From the NCBI GenBank assembly GCA_021464525.1, contig JADRCO010001167.1:1-21828 (forward strand): a DNA stretch of 21,828 nucleotides, in the 5' to 3' direction. Source of the DNA: Rhizophagus sp. LPA8_4_AMF (taxonomy: Eukaryota > Glomeromycota > Glomeromycetes > Glomerales > Glomeraceae). The notes beneath the pieces are model-generated. The model saw nothing but the letters and a program-made list of their open reading frames with translations. It was not told the DNA's origin and searched no databases. Every line of letters starts with the position of its first letter. Position 1 is the first letter of the stretch. The translations under genes were made by a program, and so were the position numbers. Below, piece after piece: positions 1-9,488 of this stretch.

Positions 1-6
1 ATATTA

Positions 7-120
7 ACAAAAAAAAAAAAAAAAAAAAAAAATTTTTATATTTTATATACTTAAAACAAAAAAAAATTTTTTATATTTTATATACTAAAACAAAAAAAAA
101 ATATTTTTTATTTTATTGAA
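7..120 (+). repeat. Terminal tandem repeat, about 35-bp period (left end)
   Basis: The unit is AAAAC plus an A run, a T run, then ATATTTTATATACT. TATACT occurs at 46-51 and 81-86, a 35-bp period. A third, decayed unit follows from about 87 to 120. It lies within the first 120 bases of the arm. Confidence 0.7.
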
Positions 121-608
121 GAAAGAAAAAAGAAAATTTTTTTATCTTAATTTGTCTTTCTTATTTTATCAGTGATCATGTTGTTTGTCCTACACTGAAA
201 TAAGAGATATTGTAATTTAATAGCATTTATTACTGATCAAATTTACATATACTGTAAATGCGTATACTATGTATGCGTAAAAAAGTTTTTCTAACAAAAA
301 TTCATGTATTGATTCAATGTATTTGCTTTAGTCTTATTTAGTTTAGTTAATAGTATAGATTTTTCCGGATGGTTCATTACGGGTATTGTTAAGTCTGGTC
401 TTTTATCGATCTGACGTCAATGCAAAATTGAAACAGGGGAATAATTTTTTTTAGCTAGCTAAATTCTCAAATTTGTAATTAGGACGTGTTGCACACCAAG
501 TACTTTAGATTAGGTTTTTGTTTATTTTATTTTATTATGGGGATGGGATTTTGGTAAGTAGGTAAGTAGCGTTGTTTGTATTTTAGTTCGTTATGCCCAG
601 TTATAAAG

Positions 609-633
609 GTGTTAGTGCGTTGAGCACTATCAC
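609..633 (+). other. Hairpin in left arm
   Basis: TAGTGC (613-618) pairs with GCACTA (624-629) around a GTTGA loop. After one T-T mismatch the stem continues with GTG (609-611) and CAC (631-633). It sits in one of the few mixed-composition stretches of the arm (about 480-800), which also carries an A-rich run at 703-731 and the inverted pair TGGCGATCT/AGATCGCCA (about 659 and 772). Function unknown; no family is recognised. Confidence 0.5.
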
Positions 634-1860
634 TTTTAGGTGTTTTGTATACTTTATTTTGGCGATCTAGCCTTTTAATAAAAACAAACGCGTTACTGCG
701 GTTAAAAAAAAAAAAAGAAAAAAAAAAGTATACAATGTATGTACAGTACTCTGTGTCTCTCTATACATAAAAGATCGCCACATCAAAATCTGCCTCGCTT
801 AGCATTACATTACACAAAACAAAAAAAAAAATATTATCCAGAAATATGCTACTCGGTATCGTATTTTTATATTAATTTCCTCAAATTATACAGGTAATTG
901 ATTCTCTTTTTTTATTCTTTATTAGAATTAGATAGCGAGAAATCTAAAAACATTATTATGTTAAATCCTTTAAATGGTTGAAGATTACTTTTTTATTGAA
1001 TTTAATAATCGAAAATCACATTGACATCAAAAATTACTATTGTTTACTTCACAAATTTTTATCCACATTTTTTCTTTCTGTTGTCATTTCTTTAATCTGT
1101 CTTATCACCACAAATAGAAATTTGAAATATAGTGAATGTATAATGATAGGTATTGCTTTTCCAAGTTCGTGCTTCTCTTTAGACAAGTTGTTAACTCAAT
1201 CCTAAATCAAATTTAAATCCGAATTGGACTATTTAGAATAAAATATATAATAATAAATTCTAATAATTTATAATTTATGATAAATAATCTATAAGAAATA
1301 ACGAAATAAAAATATTACGATAAAACATTAAGAATAAAAGAATAAATCATAAACGGGTAGATACTTGTTGAAACTTTTATATCCATATATAGATGAAGTA
1401 ATGTTGAGAGCGAACTTTATAGTCGTCGTGGATTCAGAGCTTCTCCATTATCTCCTAATTCCAAAAGGGAAGGTAATTACAAATGGCTTAAGTGATGATG
1501 AGATCAGAAATTTCGTCAAATGATCATATATGTTAAAATTCTTCTTTATTTCCAGATATTTAAACGATTATTTCTTTGCTGTATTTGCAGATCAAGAAGC
1601 CATAAATTAGTACAATAAAATATAATAATTGGACAATTCCTGAATCTATTTTATGTACAGCAAGCTCCAAACCCTTGAGCATACCTAGCAAAGAATCCGT
1701 ACTTAGAGGGAGAGAGATGGCGTAATATCTTCAACATTATCCACTTTTTGATGATGATGGAAGGGAGGGTGAAGAATGATTTTTCTGATATTCCTCCTAC
1801 ATATTAAAAGAAAAACAAAATGTGAGTAAATGGATTATTTACTCAGTAAGCATTATAGAA
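634..1860. other. Left-arm stretch without a recognised gene
   Basis: AT-rich, with a few short open stretches. The plus-strand stretch at about 1349-1521 reads smoothly (it includes the residues YLLKLLYPYIDEVMLRANFI) and ends in TGA. The block around 1660-1810 is open in several frames on both strands. Neither resembles a family I know. A 9-bp perfect hairpin TGAGTAAAT/ATTTACTCA lies at 1823-1845. The mirror region is 19969-21195. Confidence 0.4.
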
Positions 1861-2152
1861 TGAAAAAGAGTTGTGATAGGAAAATGAATTATAAAAATAA
1901 AATAAAAAAAAAAAAGAAAAGAAAAGGAAATATGAATAAATACATCAATTAAATGCTATGATAGGATGAAAAAGAGTTGTGATAGGAAAATGAATTATAA
2001 TAATAAATCAAAAAAAAAGAAAAGGAAGTATGAATAAATAAATACATTATTGTAAAATGAAAAAGAATTATGATAGAAAACGAATTATAATAATAAAATA
2101 AAAAAGGGGGGGAAGGAAATATGAAGAAATACATTAATTAAATGCTATTGAT
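1861..2152 (+). repeat. Minisatellite, three units of about 91-106 bp (left arm)
   Basis: Three diverged copies begin with TGAAAAAGAG or TGAAAAAGAA at 1861, 1967 and 2058. Each runs through GAATTATAAtAATAAA, a purine-rich run and GGAAgTATGAAtAAATA, with ATTAAATGCTAT closing copies 1 and 3. The units differ in length mostly through their A-rich runs. An open reading frame across it on the reverse strand is a by-product of the repeat. Confidence 0.85.
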
Positions 2153-3222
2153 AATCTAAGGGAGATTAAAAAGATAATAGGAACTATCCAGAAAATTCTT
2201 ACGCGTATAAAGGAAGGTACATAACCGACCCCTTCTCTAGGACCAGTAGACCTTTATACAGGAATCTCCAAATAAAACCTTAAAAATACATCACATGATC
2301 ACTCCAGTAACCGGGAGTATACAGACCTCCAAGCGAACGTATGTGCTCAATGAGATATATTAATACAAGAAGGTCGAAATCAAAGATGCTTACCTTCTTT
2401 TTCTGTTCAAAGAGATTTATGAGTTATGACCACATCACGAATCTCAAGGGAAAAAATAAAAGCAGTGGATCATATACAACGTTTGCCATCAACAACAACC
2501 CCGTTCTTTTGATTGTACAAGTAACAAGTATTCCTGGTACATATCTTGAAAATTATTAATCGCCAAAAAATGCCAAAATTGATTTAAGTATTTGTGTTGC
2601 AGATAAATAGAAAAAAGACTGACAACTTAGATATAATTACCGTTGCTCCTTCAATATAAGCTGCTAAACTTTGTTTCTAGTAAGACGAAGACATATTTAC
2701 TTCTCAAATTAACAAACCAATAAATAACAGACAAGTAACCTATGTATGCGTTGTGTTTCCATTTACGTGAAAATATATCTTATAATATACTTGCTACTTT
2801 TGTTTCATATTCGGATTGTTTCGCCAATATCAAAAGATATCAATTACAGTCAATTTAATAACGGTTTTCAGAGCGAGTATATGATCCTTTACAATATCCT
2901 TTACTATTTCCATTCGATATCAGTTCTCAAAGCATCAGCAAGTTCAGAGTGTCCCGATAGTAAATCGTTGTATACTTGACGCGTCAGATTATCGCTTATA
3001 AACATTTGCAAAATGTGATGTGCTGTCTAACCGTCACGACAGTAGTATTTATCTCTGCAACTTTTTTTTGATCATGCCAGATTATCAGTCGATCTTTAAA
3101 GAAATAATCACGTGAAATTTATTTAGTACGGTAACATGTTTGGGTCACACCGATTTACCATACCATTGTATTAATGTATGCTAATAAATTTATTTTAAAA
3201 ATGATTCACCTTATTATTAAAC
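2153..3222. other. Left-arm stretch without a recognised gene
   Basis: Contains an inverted repeat GTATAAAGG (2205-2213) / CCTTTATAC (2251-2259) and two AT-rich plus-strand ORFs of 72 and 77 codons (2341-2559 and 2746-2979). A competing minus-strand stretch at about 2290-2440 also reads smoothly. No frame has a recognisable domain, so none is called. The mirror region is 18607-19676. Confidence 0.4.
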
Positions 3223-3423
3223 ATGGATTTAAATATTTACAGCAAGTCTATAGATAGTTTAAGAACAAAATTACGTTCAGATATGTCACATTTTATTATA
3301 AAATTTAAGAATTTGGTTTGGGAGCCTTATTATATTGTAAATCCACTAAGTTTTGAAAAAAATGGACGTAATTATTTTGCAATAGTTCTCAAGAATATTT
3401 TCCAACCAAAAGAAAAAAGATAA
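3223..3423 (+). CDS. Hypothetical small ORF in left arm (66 aa)
   Basis: ATG-initiated 66-codon ORF with a mixed, protein-like composition: an N-terminal helical, charged half, an aromatic centre (VWEPYYIVNP) and a basic C-terminus. I see no signal peptide, membrane segment or known motif, and do not recognise the family. Unlike other arm ORFs it is not built from A/T runs, which is the only reason to list it. It could be one exon of a larger, decayed gene. The same ORF is present, identical, in the right arm. Confidence 0.3.
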   Translation: MDLNIYSKSIDSLRTKLRSDMSHFIIKFKNLVWEPYYIVNPLSFEKNGRNYFAIVLKNIFQPKEKR

Positions 3424-3573
3424 ATAAATATTAAACTCGTGGGAATCTTTGTTTATCATTTTACTATTAAAAAAACTAAAAGAAGGATTCGATCAATTTT
3501 AAGCTTTGTGTACCAAAATATTTAGATCATATAAAATTTAAATAAAATAAATTAAATCATACTTTTAGTCAGA

Positions 3574-3623
3574 GTGACACTGTGACACCCTAGTAACATG
3601 TGAAATGTGTCCCATTGTGTCCC
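3574..3623 (+). repeat. Paired GTGACAC and GTGTCCC motifs (left arm)
   Basis: GTGACAC occurs at 3574-3580 and 3582-3588. GTGTCCC, nearly its reverse complement, occurs at 3607-3613 and 3617-3623. This gives two direct pairs facing each other about 18 bp apart in otherwise AT-rich DNA. It could be binding sites or a scar of small transposon ends; I cannot decide. Mirror at 18206-18255. Confidence 0.45.
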
Positions 3624-4259
3624 ACTTACTTGTATAATTATATTTGTTGTACCGAATTCATTCATAAATTAAGTCATAGCAATGATGCCTAATATTTGTT
3701 TGTTTATCGATCATATAATATCACTTACAGACTAATACTAAATCAGTACTAATCTAAAAGCATAATAATATGTAAATCATCACGATATTATGCAAAATAG
3801 ATACATCTACCTTTTAAAGAAGCTTTAGGGGGGAATATGTATTTTAGATATCTTGGCGTAGAGGGCGTGGATCGTTCAAATCAATTTATTGTTGACACAA
3901 TAATAGAATAAAATGAAGAAGGTAAATACGTATTAACTTTACATACCCTTATTTGTATTAATTACCAATGAAAATAATGTTTATTATTATAAATTTTTTT
4001 TTTAATACATTGTTAATGTTTATTCTTGTGTTCCTTGTGTTTATCTTTAATATCAGATATGATAAAGTTTGATCCACTGACGCAAATCACAAATATTTAG
4101 ATCCAGTAATTTTAATGGATAATGGCTTGACCATTGTTTTTTTTTCCTGATGTGCTACATTTTTAAAGTATTCAAATATTTTCAATAAATATCCATTTTT
4201 TTCCTTCTTAAAAAAAATATTTTTTTTTTCGTCATTCCTCCTTTCAAAAATAAGGAAAA
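3624..4259. other. Left-arm stretch upstream of the arm-edge gene
   Basis: AT-rich DNA between the motif cluster and the ATG at 4260. It must hold the promoter and leader of the arm-edge gene, but I see no convincing TATA box among the many A/T runs. Short open stretches such as 3838-3912 are too short to call. The mirror region is 17570-18205. Confidence 0.4.
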
Positions 4260-5124
4260 ATGCCCAGACAAGTAAGTTTAATAAAGAAAAAAAAAAACAA
4301 TAAAAAATAAAATCAAAAATCAAAAATTTAATTGTTTCTATCACCATAAAATTCTTTTTTTAAAAAATTTATATAGAAAAATAAACTGTTGAAGAGCCGA
4401 GATGAGATAATAAACGAAATTCTTGGGTCAGTTAGAAATATAGAAGAAGCGGCCCTAAAGTTACGGAAATACGGGATTAATTTGACCAACAAACAAATTC
4501 GCAATTAGTAAATAATTATTATTTTGTATTATTATAAAAGAATATGTTCCATTTTTTTTTTTTTAAAAAAAAAAATAAACTCGCAAATTTATCAAAAATT
4601 CCAGTTTACTTGCGCGTCATGGCCATATAGTCGCACGAAGACCTTTGCATCCCAACCTTAATGGTACTGCAAGCAATGAAATAGGAGACGGTGATGGAGG
4701 TGTAAATAATGAGATAGGAACGTACATAATTCAAAAGACTTACACCACTGACACACTTACCGCCCCTTCCCTCCGTCCACTTGATTACTCAAATTATATT
4801 AAGTTTCCTATCATAGAGTCCAAACCGAATAAATTTCCAGCTTCAGTAAAATTAAGTTTATCTCAAAGAGCTGGAACGGATTTCAATACGTCTGTCAAAA
4901 CCCATTCTGGCTCTCTATCTAATACCAAGTTACAAACTGAACCTGTCAAAATCCATTTTGGCTCTCTACCTAATACCAAGTTTATACTATCTAAACATAA
5001 ATCGGAAGAACCAACATTATCATCCAGGACACAAAGCCACAAGTCTTTGTTCCCATTAAATTTCTATTTTACATTGTTTAAAAATCTTGTTTCTAAAAGA
5101 AAGTCGAAAAAAAAAATTGCTTAA
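4260..5124 (+). CDS. Arm-edge family protein, left copy (three exons, 220 aa)
   Basis: I assemble exons 4260-4271, 4377-4507 and 4605-5124. The splice sites are GTAAGT/ATATAG and GTAAAT/TTCCAG, with intron phases 0 and 2. Exon 1 is only four codons (MPRQ). Exon 2 (residues 5-48) is charged and helical, with EEAALKLRKYGINLTNKQIR resembling a helix-turn-helix, though I recognise no named domain. A basic patch (LLARHGHIVARRPL) follows. The rest is low-complexity, including NGTASNEIGDGDG and a 17-residue repeat (VKxHxGSLxNTK, DNA 4892-4980), ending in a lysine-rich tail. Exons 1-2 lie in the perfect inverted repeat and exon 3 lies outside it. The model is supported by identical architecture in the copies at 16984-17569 and 10122-10903. 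A small nuclear or DNA-binding protein is a guess. Confidence 0.72.
4892..4980 (+). repeat. 51-bp tandem repeat in exon 3 of the left copy
   Basis: CTGTCAAAA and the following coding stretch recur with a 51-bp period (4892 and 4943). They encode two 17-residue repeats, VKTHSGSLSNTK and VKIHFGSLPNTK. The right copy lacks this array. Confidence 0.75.
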
Positions 5125-5158
5125 TTATTTGCGTTTGTTCTGGTGTTTTGTGAGGTTA

Positions 5159-5344
5159 TACAGCGAACGTGAAACTCAAGATAACGAAATCAATGATATT
5201 CTTTAAAGAATTATCCAAAAATTTCCTAAAAATTGAAGCATGATAAGACTTAAAGAAAGGGTTGATAATTTATCTAACGAATAAAATTCATCTATAACGA
5301 AATTAATAAGTAACAAAAGCAATAGATTAGGATTATCAAAATAA
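5159..5344 (+). pseudogene. Decayed open frame with coiled-coil-like sequence
   Basis: One plus-strand frame reads a charged, helical, protein-like sequence (YSERETQDNEINDIL, then RLKERVDNLSNE, then SSITKLISNKSNRLGLSK) interrupted by three stop codons at about 5204, 5237 and 5282. The regular spacing of hydrophobic and charged residues across the stops suggests a once-intact helical protein. It starts 35 bp after the stop of the left arm-edge gene and could be an old extension of it. No family recognised. Confidence 0.35.
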
Positions 5345-5677
5345 TTATCAAATAAAACTTTATTTTGAAATTTAAATACAAATCACTATACGAAATAAGA
5401 ATACTCGTTTCAAACAAATCAAAACTTTAAACAAAATTATAAGTTAGTTCATGATAAATATGAACTCTTTCACGTGTAATCATAAATTCTGGAAATTGGC
5501 TAAACAAATTCAATTACTTTTGGGTCATATGAATTTTTTGTGTATAGAAAATTGTGCAGCCCAAAGAATTTAAGAATTTTCTCATGTAGCTTCAATAATA
5601 TCAGAACAATTAAAATAGGAACGAGCGCTAAATTTAAAACAATAACAAAATTAACTTTACCCCTGAATAAATAAAAA
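5345..5677. other. Intergenic, nothing recognised
   Basis: AT-rich DNA with no coherent open frame or repeat that I can support. Its right end leads into a TATA-like element. Confidence 0.5.
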
Positions 5678-5684
5678 TATAAAG
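5678..5684 (+). promoter_or_regulatory. Probable TATA box
   Basis: TATAAAG followed by GCTTTGCTCTACC, about 165 bp upstream of the ATG at 5849. A GTAAGT donor at 5751 and a CTCAG acceptor at about 5822 would remove a 5'-leader intron. Confidence 0.4.
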
Positions 5685-5848
5685 CTTTGCTCTACCATTC
5701 GATTAACCTCTCTTCAGATTGTTTCAAATTATCTCAAGCACGTTAAACTTGTAAGTTTGCAAATAGTGTATTCTTTGTTGACTAATAAAATAAAATTATT
5801 GAAGAAATTAATAAATTCTCAGGCGCATCATATCTTATTAAATACACG

Positions 5849-6138
5849 ATGGATAATAAAGGCAATGAAAAAAGAAAGCCAAATTAGACGAAACCAAAGC
5901 AAAGGCCAAAACTGCCAAAAAATCCTGATGATGATGATAAAGGACCTCGTGACAAGGGAAATAAGGATAAACCATGGAAACCACCAAGAAAGTAATAAAA
6001 TATACTACATGGAAGAAATTCAATTAAGTATGTAATATTTTAGTGTATACAGTATATAATATATATCATTATCTTTCTTGTAGGAGGTCAGGTCCTCGAA
6101 GTCCGAGAGGTCAGGAAGATCAGGATTATTATTACTGA
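5849..6138 (+). pseudogene. Small charged, proline-rich protein gene with a premature stop
   Basis: From ATG 5849 the frame reads MDNKGNEKRKPN and meets TAG at 5885-5887. It then continues open as a Lys/Pro/Asp-rich sequence (RPKLPKNPDDDDKGPRDKGN, then KPWKPPRK) to a GTAATA donor at 5992. A TTGTAG acceptor at 6081-6083 joins in frame to RSGPRSPRGQEDQDYYY and TGA at 6136-6138. The joined frame and the upstream TATA box and leader intron (5678, 5751-5822) support a real gene of about 65 residues that is intrinsically disordered. The single stop makes it a pseudogene, unless translation starts elsewhere or the 5'-leader intron uses another acceptor, such as ATTAG ending at 5887. No known family. 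Confidence 0.5.
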
Positions 6139-7115
6139 TTGGTTTCTTATCATTGCATGATTTTCTACTTTCAACATTGCATTATTATACTGTATTGCCC
6201 ACGAGTTATCAAATTGTTACTGTATAGTGTTATTGTTACGATTCATTCAAATTTTATTTGTGCTTATGCCGGGACTGTATTCGGGATCCCCGAATCTAAG
6301 ATTGATATTAAAAAAACGATCATTCCCAAAAATAATTATGTAATCTAAGAATATAATAAGAAGTTAATTGCGTAATATTTAGTTTGGTCGGTCTTATTTT
6401 GGACTTGTTTTTGAGCCTTAAGGTCAGATAAAGTATAAAAATTGTGCAATGTAATAATGTAATAACATTTTATTATTGGTGTCCTGACTTTCTCAAAATT
6501 CATAATAAGCTACTAATTAATATTTCATAAAGCGTCTTTTACTACAAAATTCTCTCGGAAATTTTTTTTCCTATCCCTTTCATAAATTTCAACCATTATT
6601 TAACCATTTGAAAATGGCCAACAATATTTCTTAAGTTTCATTTTATCTTGAATATGAAGTGATCGACACGGATTGGGTGCACCTCCATATTATGTTACCA
6701 AATTAATACGAATGTTCTACCATATCACTTCGATGAAGAAAGAAAATTACGTAATTGTCTTACATATCCAATAGTTTATATAAAGTAGAAATTATTTTTG
6801 AGGTACTTTTTCAAATTTATTATCAACCTATAATTTTCAAAAGATAGGATTTTGATATCTTTTACTCTAGTCAATTTTTTTAATTTCACATCTTTCCAGC
6901 CAAGAAATTCTGAGATTTCAAATGAATTATTATATTTCTTACATTTTATAACTATTTTATAATCATGCCAAAGCAAATGTGCTTTGAGTATATTTTATTC
7001 CCTAACCCTTATATCCATTCGTAGGATAGATAGGTTGCAGCTTGTAGCCTACTCAATGGGTTTTATGTTTGCCCATTTAAAGTAATTAAACAGATTGTTA
7101 TTCTCAAATTACCTA
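6139..7115. other. Intergenic, mostly featureless
   Basis: Probable 3' flank of the small gene, then AT-rich DNA. On the minus strand 6776-6976 is open for 66 codons without an ATG and reads plausibly (DYKIVIKCKKYNNSFEISEF). It may be an exon remnant but has no recognised domain. Confidence 0.4.
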
Positions 7116-7229
7116 GGTCGTAAACCTCACTACGATAGACGAGGTTGGGATAATTGTCGTATTTACTGTGGTTTCAGACGCGAATTGGTTGATCGCTTTT
7201 TTGCGGATAATATTGAAGAATTTCAACAA
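7116..7229 (+). pseudogene. Orphan exon-like open segment
   Basis: After a possible acceptor (TTACCTAG) the frame reads a Cys/Arg/aromatic-rich sequence beginning GRKPHYDRRGWDNCRIYCGF and ending VDRFFADNIEEFQQ before a possible GTGAAG donor at 7230. Base composition is less AT-rich than its surroundings, as expected of coding DNA. I cannot find joining exons with confidence and do not recognise the family, so I treat it as a gene fragment. Confidence 0.4.
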
Positions 7230-7746
7230 GTGAAGTATATATTGAAATGTTATCTATTAATCGATAATATATTTTAAAATTAAATCTGGGATTATAAGAC
7301 AAGATTTTGAATTAACTATGAGATCATGTCCTTCGGTGAGACTTAATGAAGTCAATAAAATAATATTTTTATAATAATATTTTATTTTTTGCTAATTTTA
7401 TTTATTATTATAATAAATAGTTATTGGATGGGGAAAAAGAGATATCGGTCAAAGACCAAATAACTGAGTTATAGTTCGGTCATTAGGAATCCTATTAATA
7501 ACGATTTCAATATTGGATGTCTCATAAAAATATCCTATTATTTTAAAATTTCATGATAATTAATGGGATTAGAACTAAATTGTTTGTGATGAAATGAATA
7601 GATCTTTTAGCATTATTATTATGGAGAAAAGGTATCTATGATGACTTATTGGAAGTTTTAGTCAAAATACTTTGTATTACACATAAACTAATATCTATCT
7701 ATAGGTCTTTAGAGGCATCTGGATATCACTAAAACCATAGTATTAG
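7230..7746. other. Intergenic, nothing recognised
   Basis: AT-rich, with no open frame of coding character. Confidence 0.45.
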
Positions 7747-7938
7747 TTAGTCAGAGCTACTTTTCGGTGCAGATTAATTGATAAAAATTTTCATAAATCA
7801 AGCTCTGATGCGGTTTCTCCAGACTTTATAGAAACAATTGGTTATTGTCCACCCTTTGGAGAGAGTGATACAATTACTGTAAATATGAATGAAAGGAAAT
7901 GTGGATTTTCTATCAACTCCTTTAGCTCGGTAATTTGA
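7747..7938 (+). pseudogene. Orphan exon, faintly SPRY-like
   Basis: Open from just after TAG (7744-7746) to TGA (7936-7938), with a possible GTAATT donor at 7930. The translation has strong coding character, including DAVSPDFIETIGYCPPFGES followed by a strand-like DTITVNMNERKCGFSIN. The alternation of a glycine/aromatic turn and a beta strand before a short N-rich turn faintly resembles the end of a SPRY domain. That is an impression, not an assignment. No start codon or partner exon is visible, so this is a fragment. Confidence 0.4.
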
Positions 7939-8492
7939 AAATTAGGAAAAGAATAGAATTTTTGATTAATGAGTACGATGATTTTATTTCATTTTGGAAA
8001 GGATATGAAATTGAATATTTCGCTATACATTTTCTTGTCTTTCATTATTTAAAACAAAAATTTTGGTTTGCGGTCACATGACTGTTTGACAAAATTACGG
8101 TAATACTGGTAATCATTTTTCCAGTCGAAATTGTAAATTTGTCACGTGAATCGCTGATTAATCTGATCTTTTTTTTTCAGCTAAATATAAAATGCTACTT
8201 TTCATCACAATCGAAAAAAAAACGACTCTAATACTTGAATGTTCCCGGTATGTTTCATAAATGTATTTTGATTATTTAAAGGGATGAATATTATAACTCT
8301 TAAAAAAAGAGATGTTGTTGAAAATTTAATCCGTTGAAACAAAACATTAAGTTTATGGTAAGAATATTTTTATTTTATTTTTATTTTTTTATTTTTTTGT
8401 GAGTGTGGCTATCTACAAATACTTACGTTTACCTATCCTCAGTCTCGGGTTATAATTAGCGTTTAAAGTACCTGCTGTTGTTAAATCTATAC
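7939..8492. other. Intergenic, nothing recognised
   Basis: AT-rich DNA with long T runs near 8170 and 8390. No coherent frame. Confidence 0.45.
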
Positions 8493-8691
8493 ATGGAAGT
8501 GAAAGTTAAAAAGGCCAATACTATGGAACAGTTGAAAGAGCATGCTAAAAAATCTTGCCTTCTGAGCTGTAATTGATGGTCGACGTTATTCTGAATATGG
8601 AGATCTCTTAATCCTCGAACAATATTTAGAAGGATTAATAACGCTTGGTAATAATGAGTATAGTTACAAATTTAGACCTTCTCCAACCTAA
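8493..8691 (+). pseudogene. Frameshifted coding fragment upstream of the integrase remnant
   Basis: From ATG 8493 the frame reads MEVKVKKANTMEQLKEHAKK to TGA at 8574-8576. From 8575 the next frame continues with coding character (DGRRYSEYGDLLILEQYLEG) to TAA at 8689-8691. A single-base indel at about 8574 would join them. It lies in the same orientation about 95 bp before the integrase remnant and could belong to the same retroelement or its insertion site. No domain recognised. Confidence 0.4.
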
Positions 8692-8784
8692 GATTCAAAA
8701 AAATTTCAGCCAAGGTTGAGTAATTGGTCGTTGTACTGAATTATTTTTATACATAGAGAAGAAAGAAAAAAATTTTTAATTTCA

Positions 8785-9090
8785 GCACATTTTGGAATAA
8801 AAGCAACACAAGATAAAATAAGAGAAAGATATTATTGGAAAAATATGTTACGTAAGATATCACAATATATATTAGATCATGTGATAGTTGTCAAAGGAGA
8901 GGGAAACCAATTGGAAAAAATACGATTAGAGCTAAAGAACCATTTATCAGATTGGAACAGACTTCATAAGACTATTACCAATAACAGAATTAGGATCTTT
9001 ATTTTTATTTTTTACGCGTCATTAGGAGAAGGACAATCAACAAAAAATGCCACTGGAATAGTGGGAAGAAAAACGGTGAGTGAACGATGA
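8785..9090 (+). pseudogene. LTR-retrotransposon integrase remnant (zinc-binding domain)
   Basis: The frame starting at 8785 reads AHFGIKATQDKIRERYYWKN, the classic start of the integrase H2C2 zinc-binding domain (H-x-G-x4-T-x3-I-x3-Y-W). Near 8877 a frameshift occurs. The neighbouring frame then gives the metal-binding pair SCDSCQRRGKPIGKN, followed by a stretch leading towards the catalytic core, and stops follow. A later piece (GEGQSTKNATGIVG) resembles the core-domain region after the first catalytic Asp, back in the original frame. The upstream reverse transcriptase, the downstream catalytic residues and both LTRs are missing, so this is an old, inactive fragment, probably of a Ty3/gypsy-type element. 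Confidence 0.8.
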
Positions 9091-9326
9091 TAACTAATTA
9101 AAGAAAATATTTTTTTTTGATAATTATTCAACCAATATTGTTATATATTGTTACCAGTGGTGAACAAAACTATCAATGACATGGAACGCAATTCACAATC
9201 AACAAACAAATAAGATTTAACATATATTGTAGGTTAGCAAGTGGAAAAGTCGCATAATCCAATTTTTTTTTTAACAACTTAGTCACTTTTAAAAGTATAG
9301 TTAATTTAAGAAGGATTATCTTTATA
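9091..9326. other. Intergenic, nothing recognised
   Basis: AT-rich spacer between two gene fragments. Confidence 0.45.
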
Positions 9327-9488
9327 GATATTGCTCTGAGAAAGAAAGTTAAAGAAAAAGTAGATAAATTTTTTGATGAGCTAATTAATGACGAAGATTT
9401 GTTGGAAATCGGAAGAGAAGATTAGTTAGAGAAGATGGTGTCAAAGAAAAGAATACGAAAAAGAGAGGAAGATGAAATCAATAAGTAA
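9327..9488 (+). pseudogene. Charged helical fragment with a premature stop
   Basis: One frame reads DIALRKKVKEKVDKFFDELI followed by an acidic stretch, TAG at 9423-9425, then LEKMVSKKRIRKREEDEINK and TAA at 9486-9488. The alternating basic and acidic composition and a possible acceptor (TTTATAG) just upstream suggest the last exon of a coiled-coil or charged protein, now broken by the stop. No known family. Confidence 0.35.

Larger units (their letters stand above)
1..4512 (+). repeat. Left arm of a 4.5-kb terminal inverted repeat
   Basis: This segment is the reverse complement of 17317-21828, with position i pairing with 21829-i. I compared many stretches, including A/T runs at about 703-731, 4000 and 4220, and found no mismatch or length difference. 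The first mismatch is at 4513 against 17316. The arm begins with ATATTAAC followed by a long A run and reaches the window edge, so its true outer end may lie outside. Inside are a terminal 35-bp tandem repeat, a hairpin (609-633), a minisatellite (1861-2152), paired GTGACAC/GTGTCCC motifs (3574-3623), weak short ORFs and the first two exons of a gene starting at 4260. No transposase, integrase or replication gene is visible. Confidence 0.97.

Noticed and set aside
609-670. Helitron 3' end (hairpin followed by CTAG)
   Set aside because: The CTAG lies too far from the hairpin and there is no TC-type 5' end or Rep/helicase gene.
978-1205. 75-codon hydrophobic plus-strand ORF (mirror 20624-20851)
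   Set aside because: Apparent membrane segments come from T-rich sequence, and the opposite strand is also open. No family recognised.
1949-2134. 61-codon Phe/Tyr/Ser-rich minus-strand ORF (mirror 19695-19880)
   Set aside because: It is a translation of the minisatellite units.
2341-2559. 72-codon plus-strand ORF in the left arm (mirror 19270-19488)
   Set aside because: A competing minus-strand frame across 2290-2440 looks equally protein-like, and no domain or splice support separates them.
4087-4347. 86-codon minus-strand ORF (and mirror 17482-17742) with a hydrophobic N-terminus
   Set aside because: It is largely built from A/T homopolymers and lies across exon 1 and intron 1 of the better supported three-exon gene on the other strand.
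4714-4870. 157-bp segment of the left copy as a retained intron
   Set aside because: It has no GT start or matching AG end at any sliding position consistent with the right-copy junction; a deletion or insertion at GAG explains it better.
5691-5710. tRNA-like T-loop TTCGATT
   Set aside because: No acceptor stem or anticodon arm can be folded around it.
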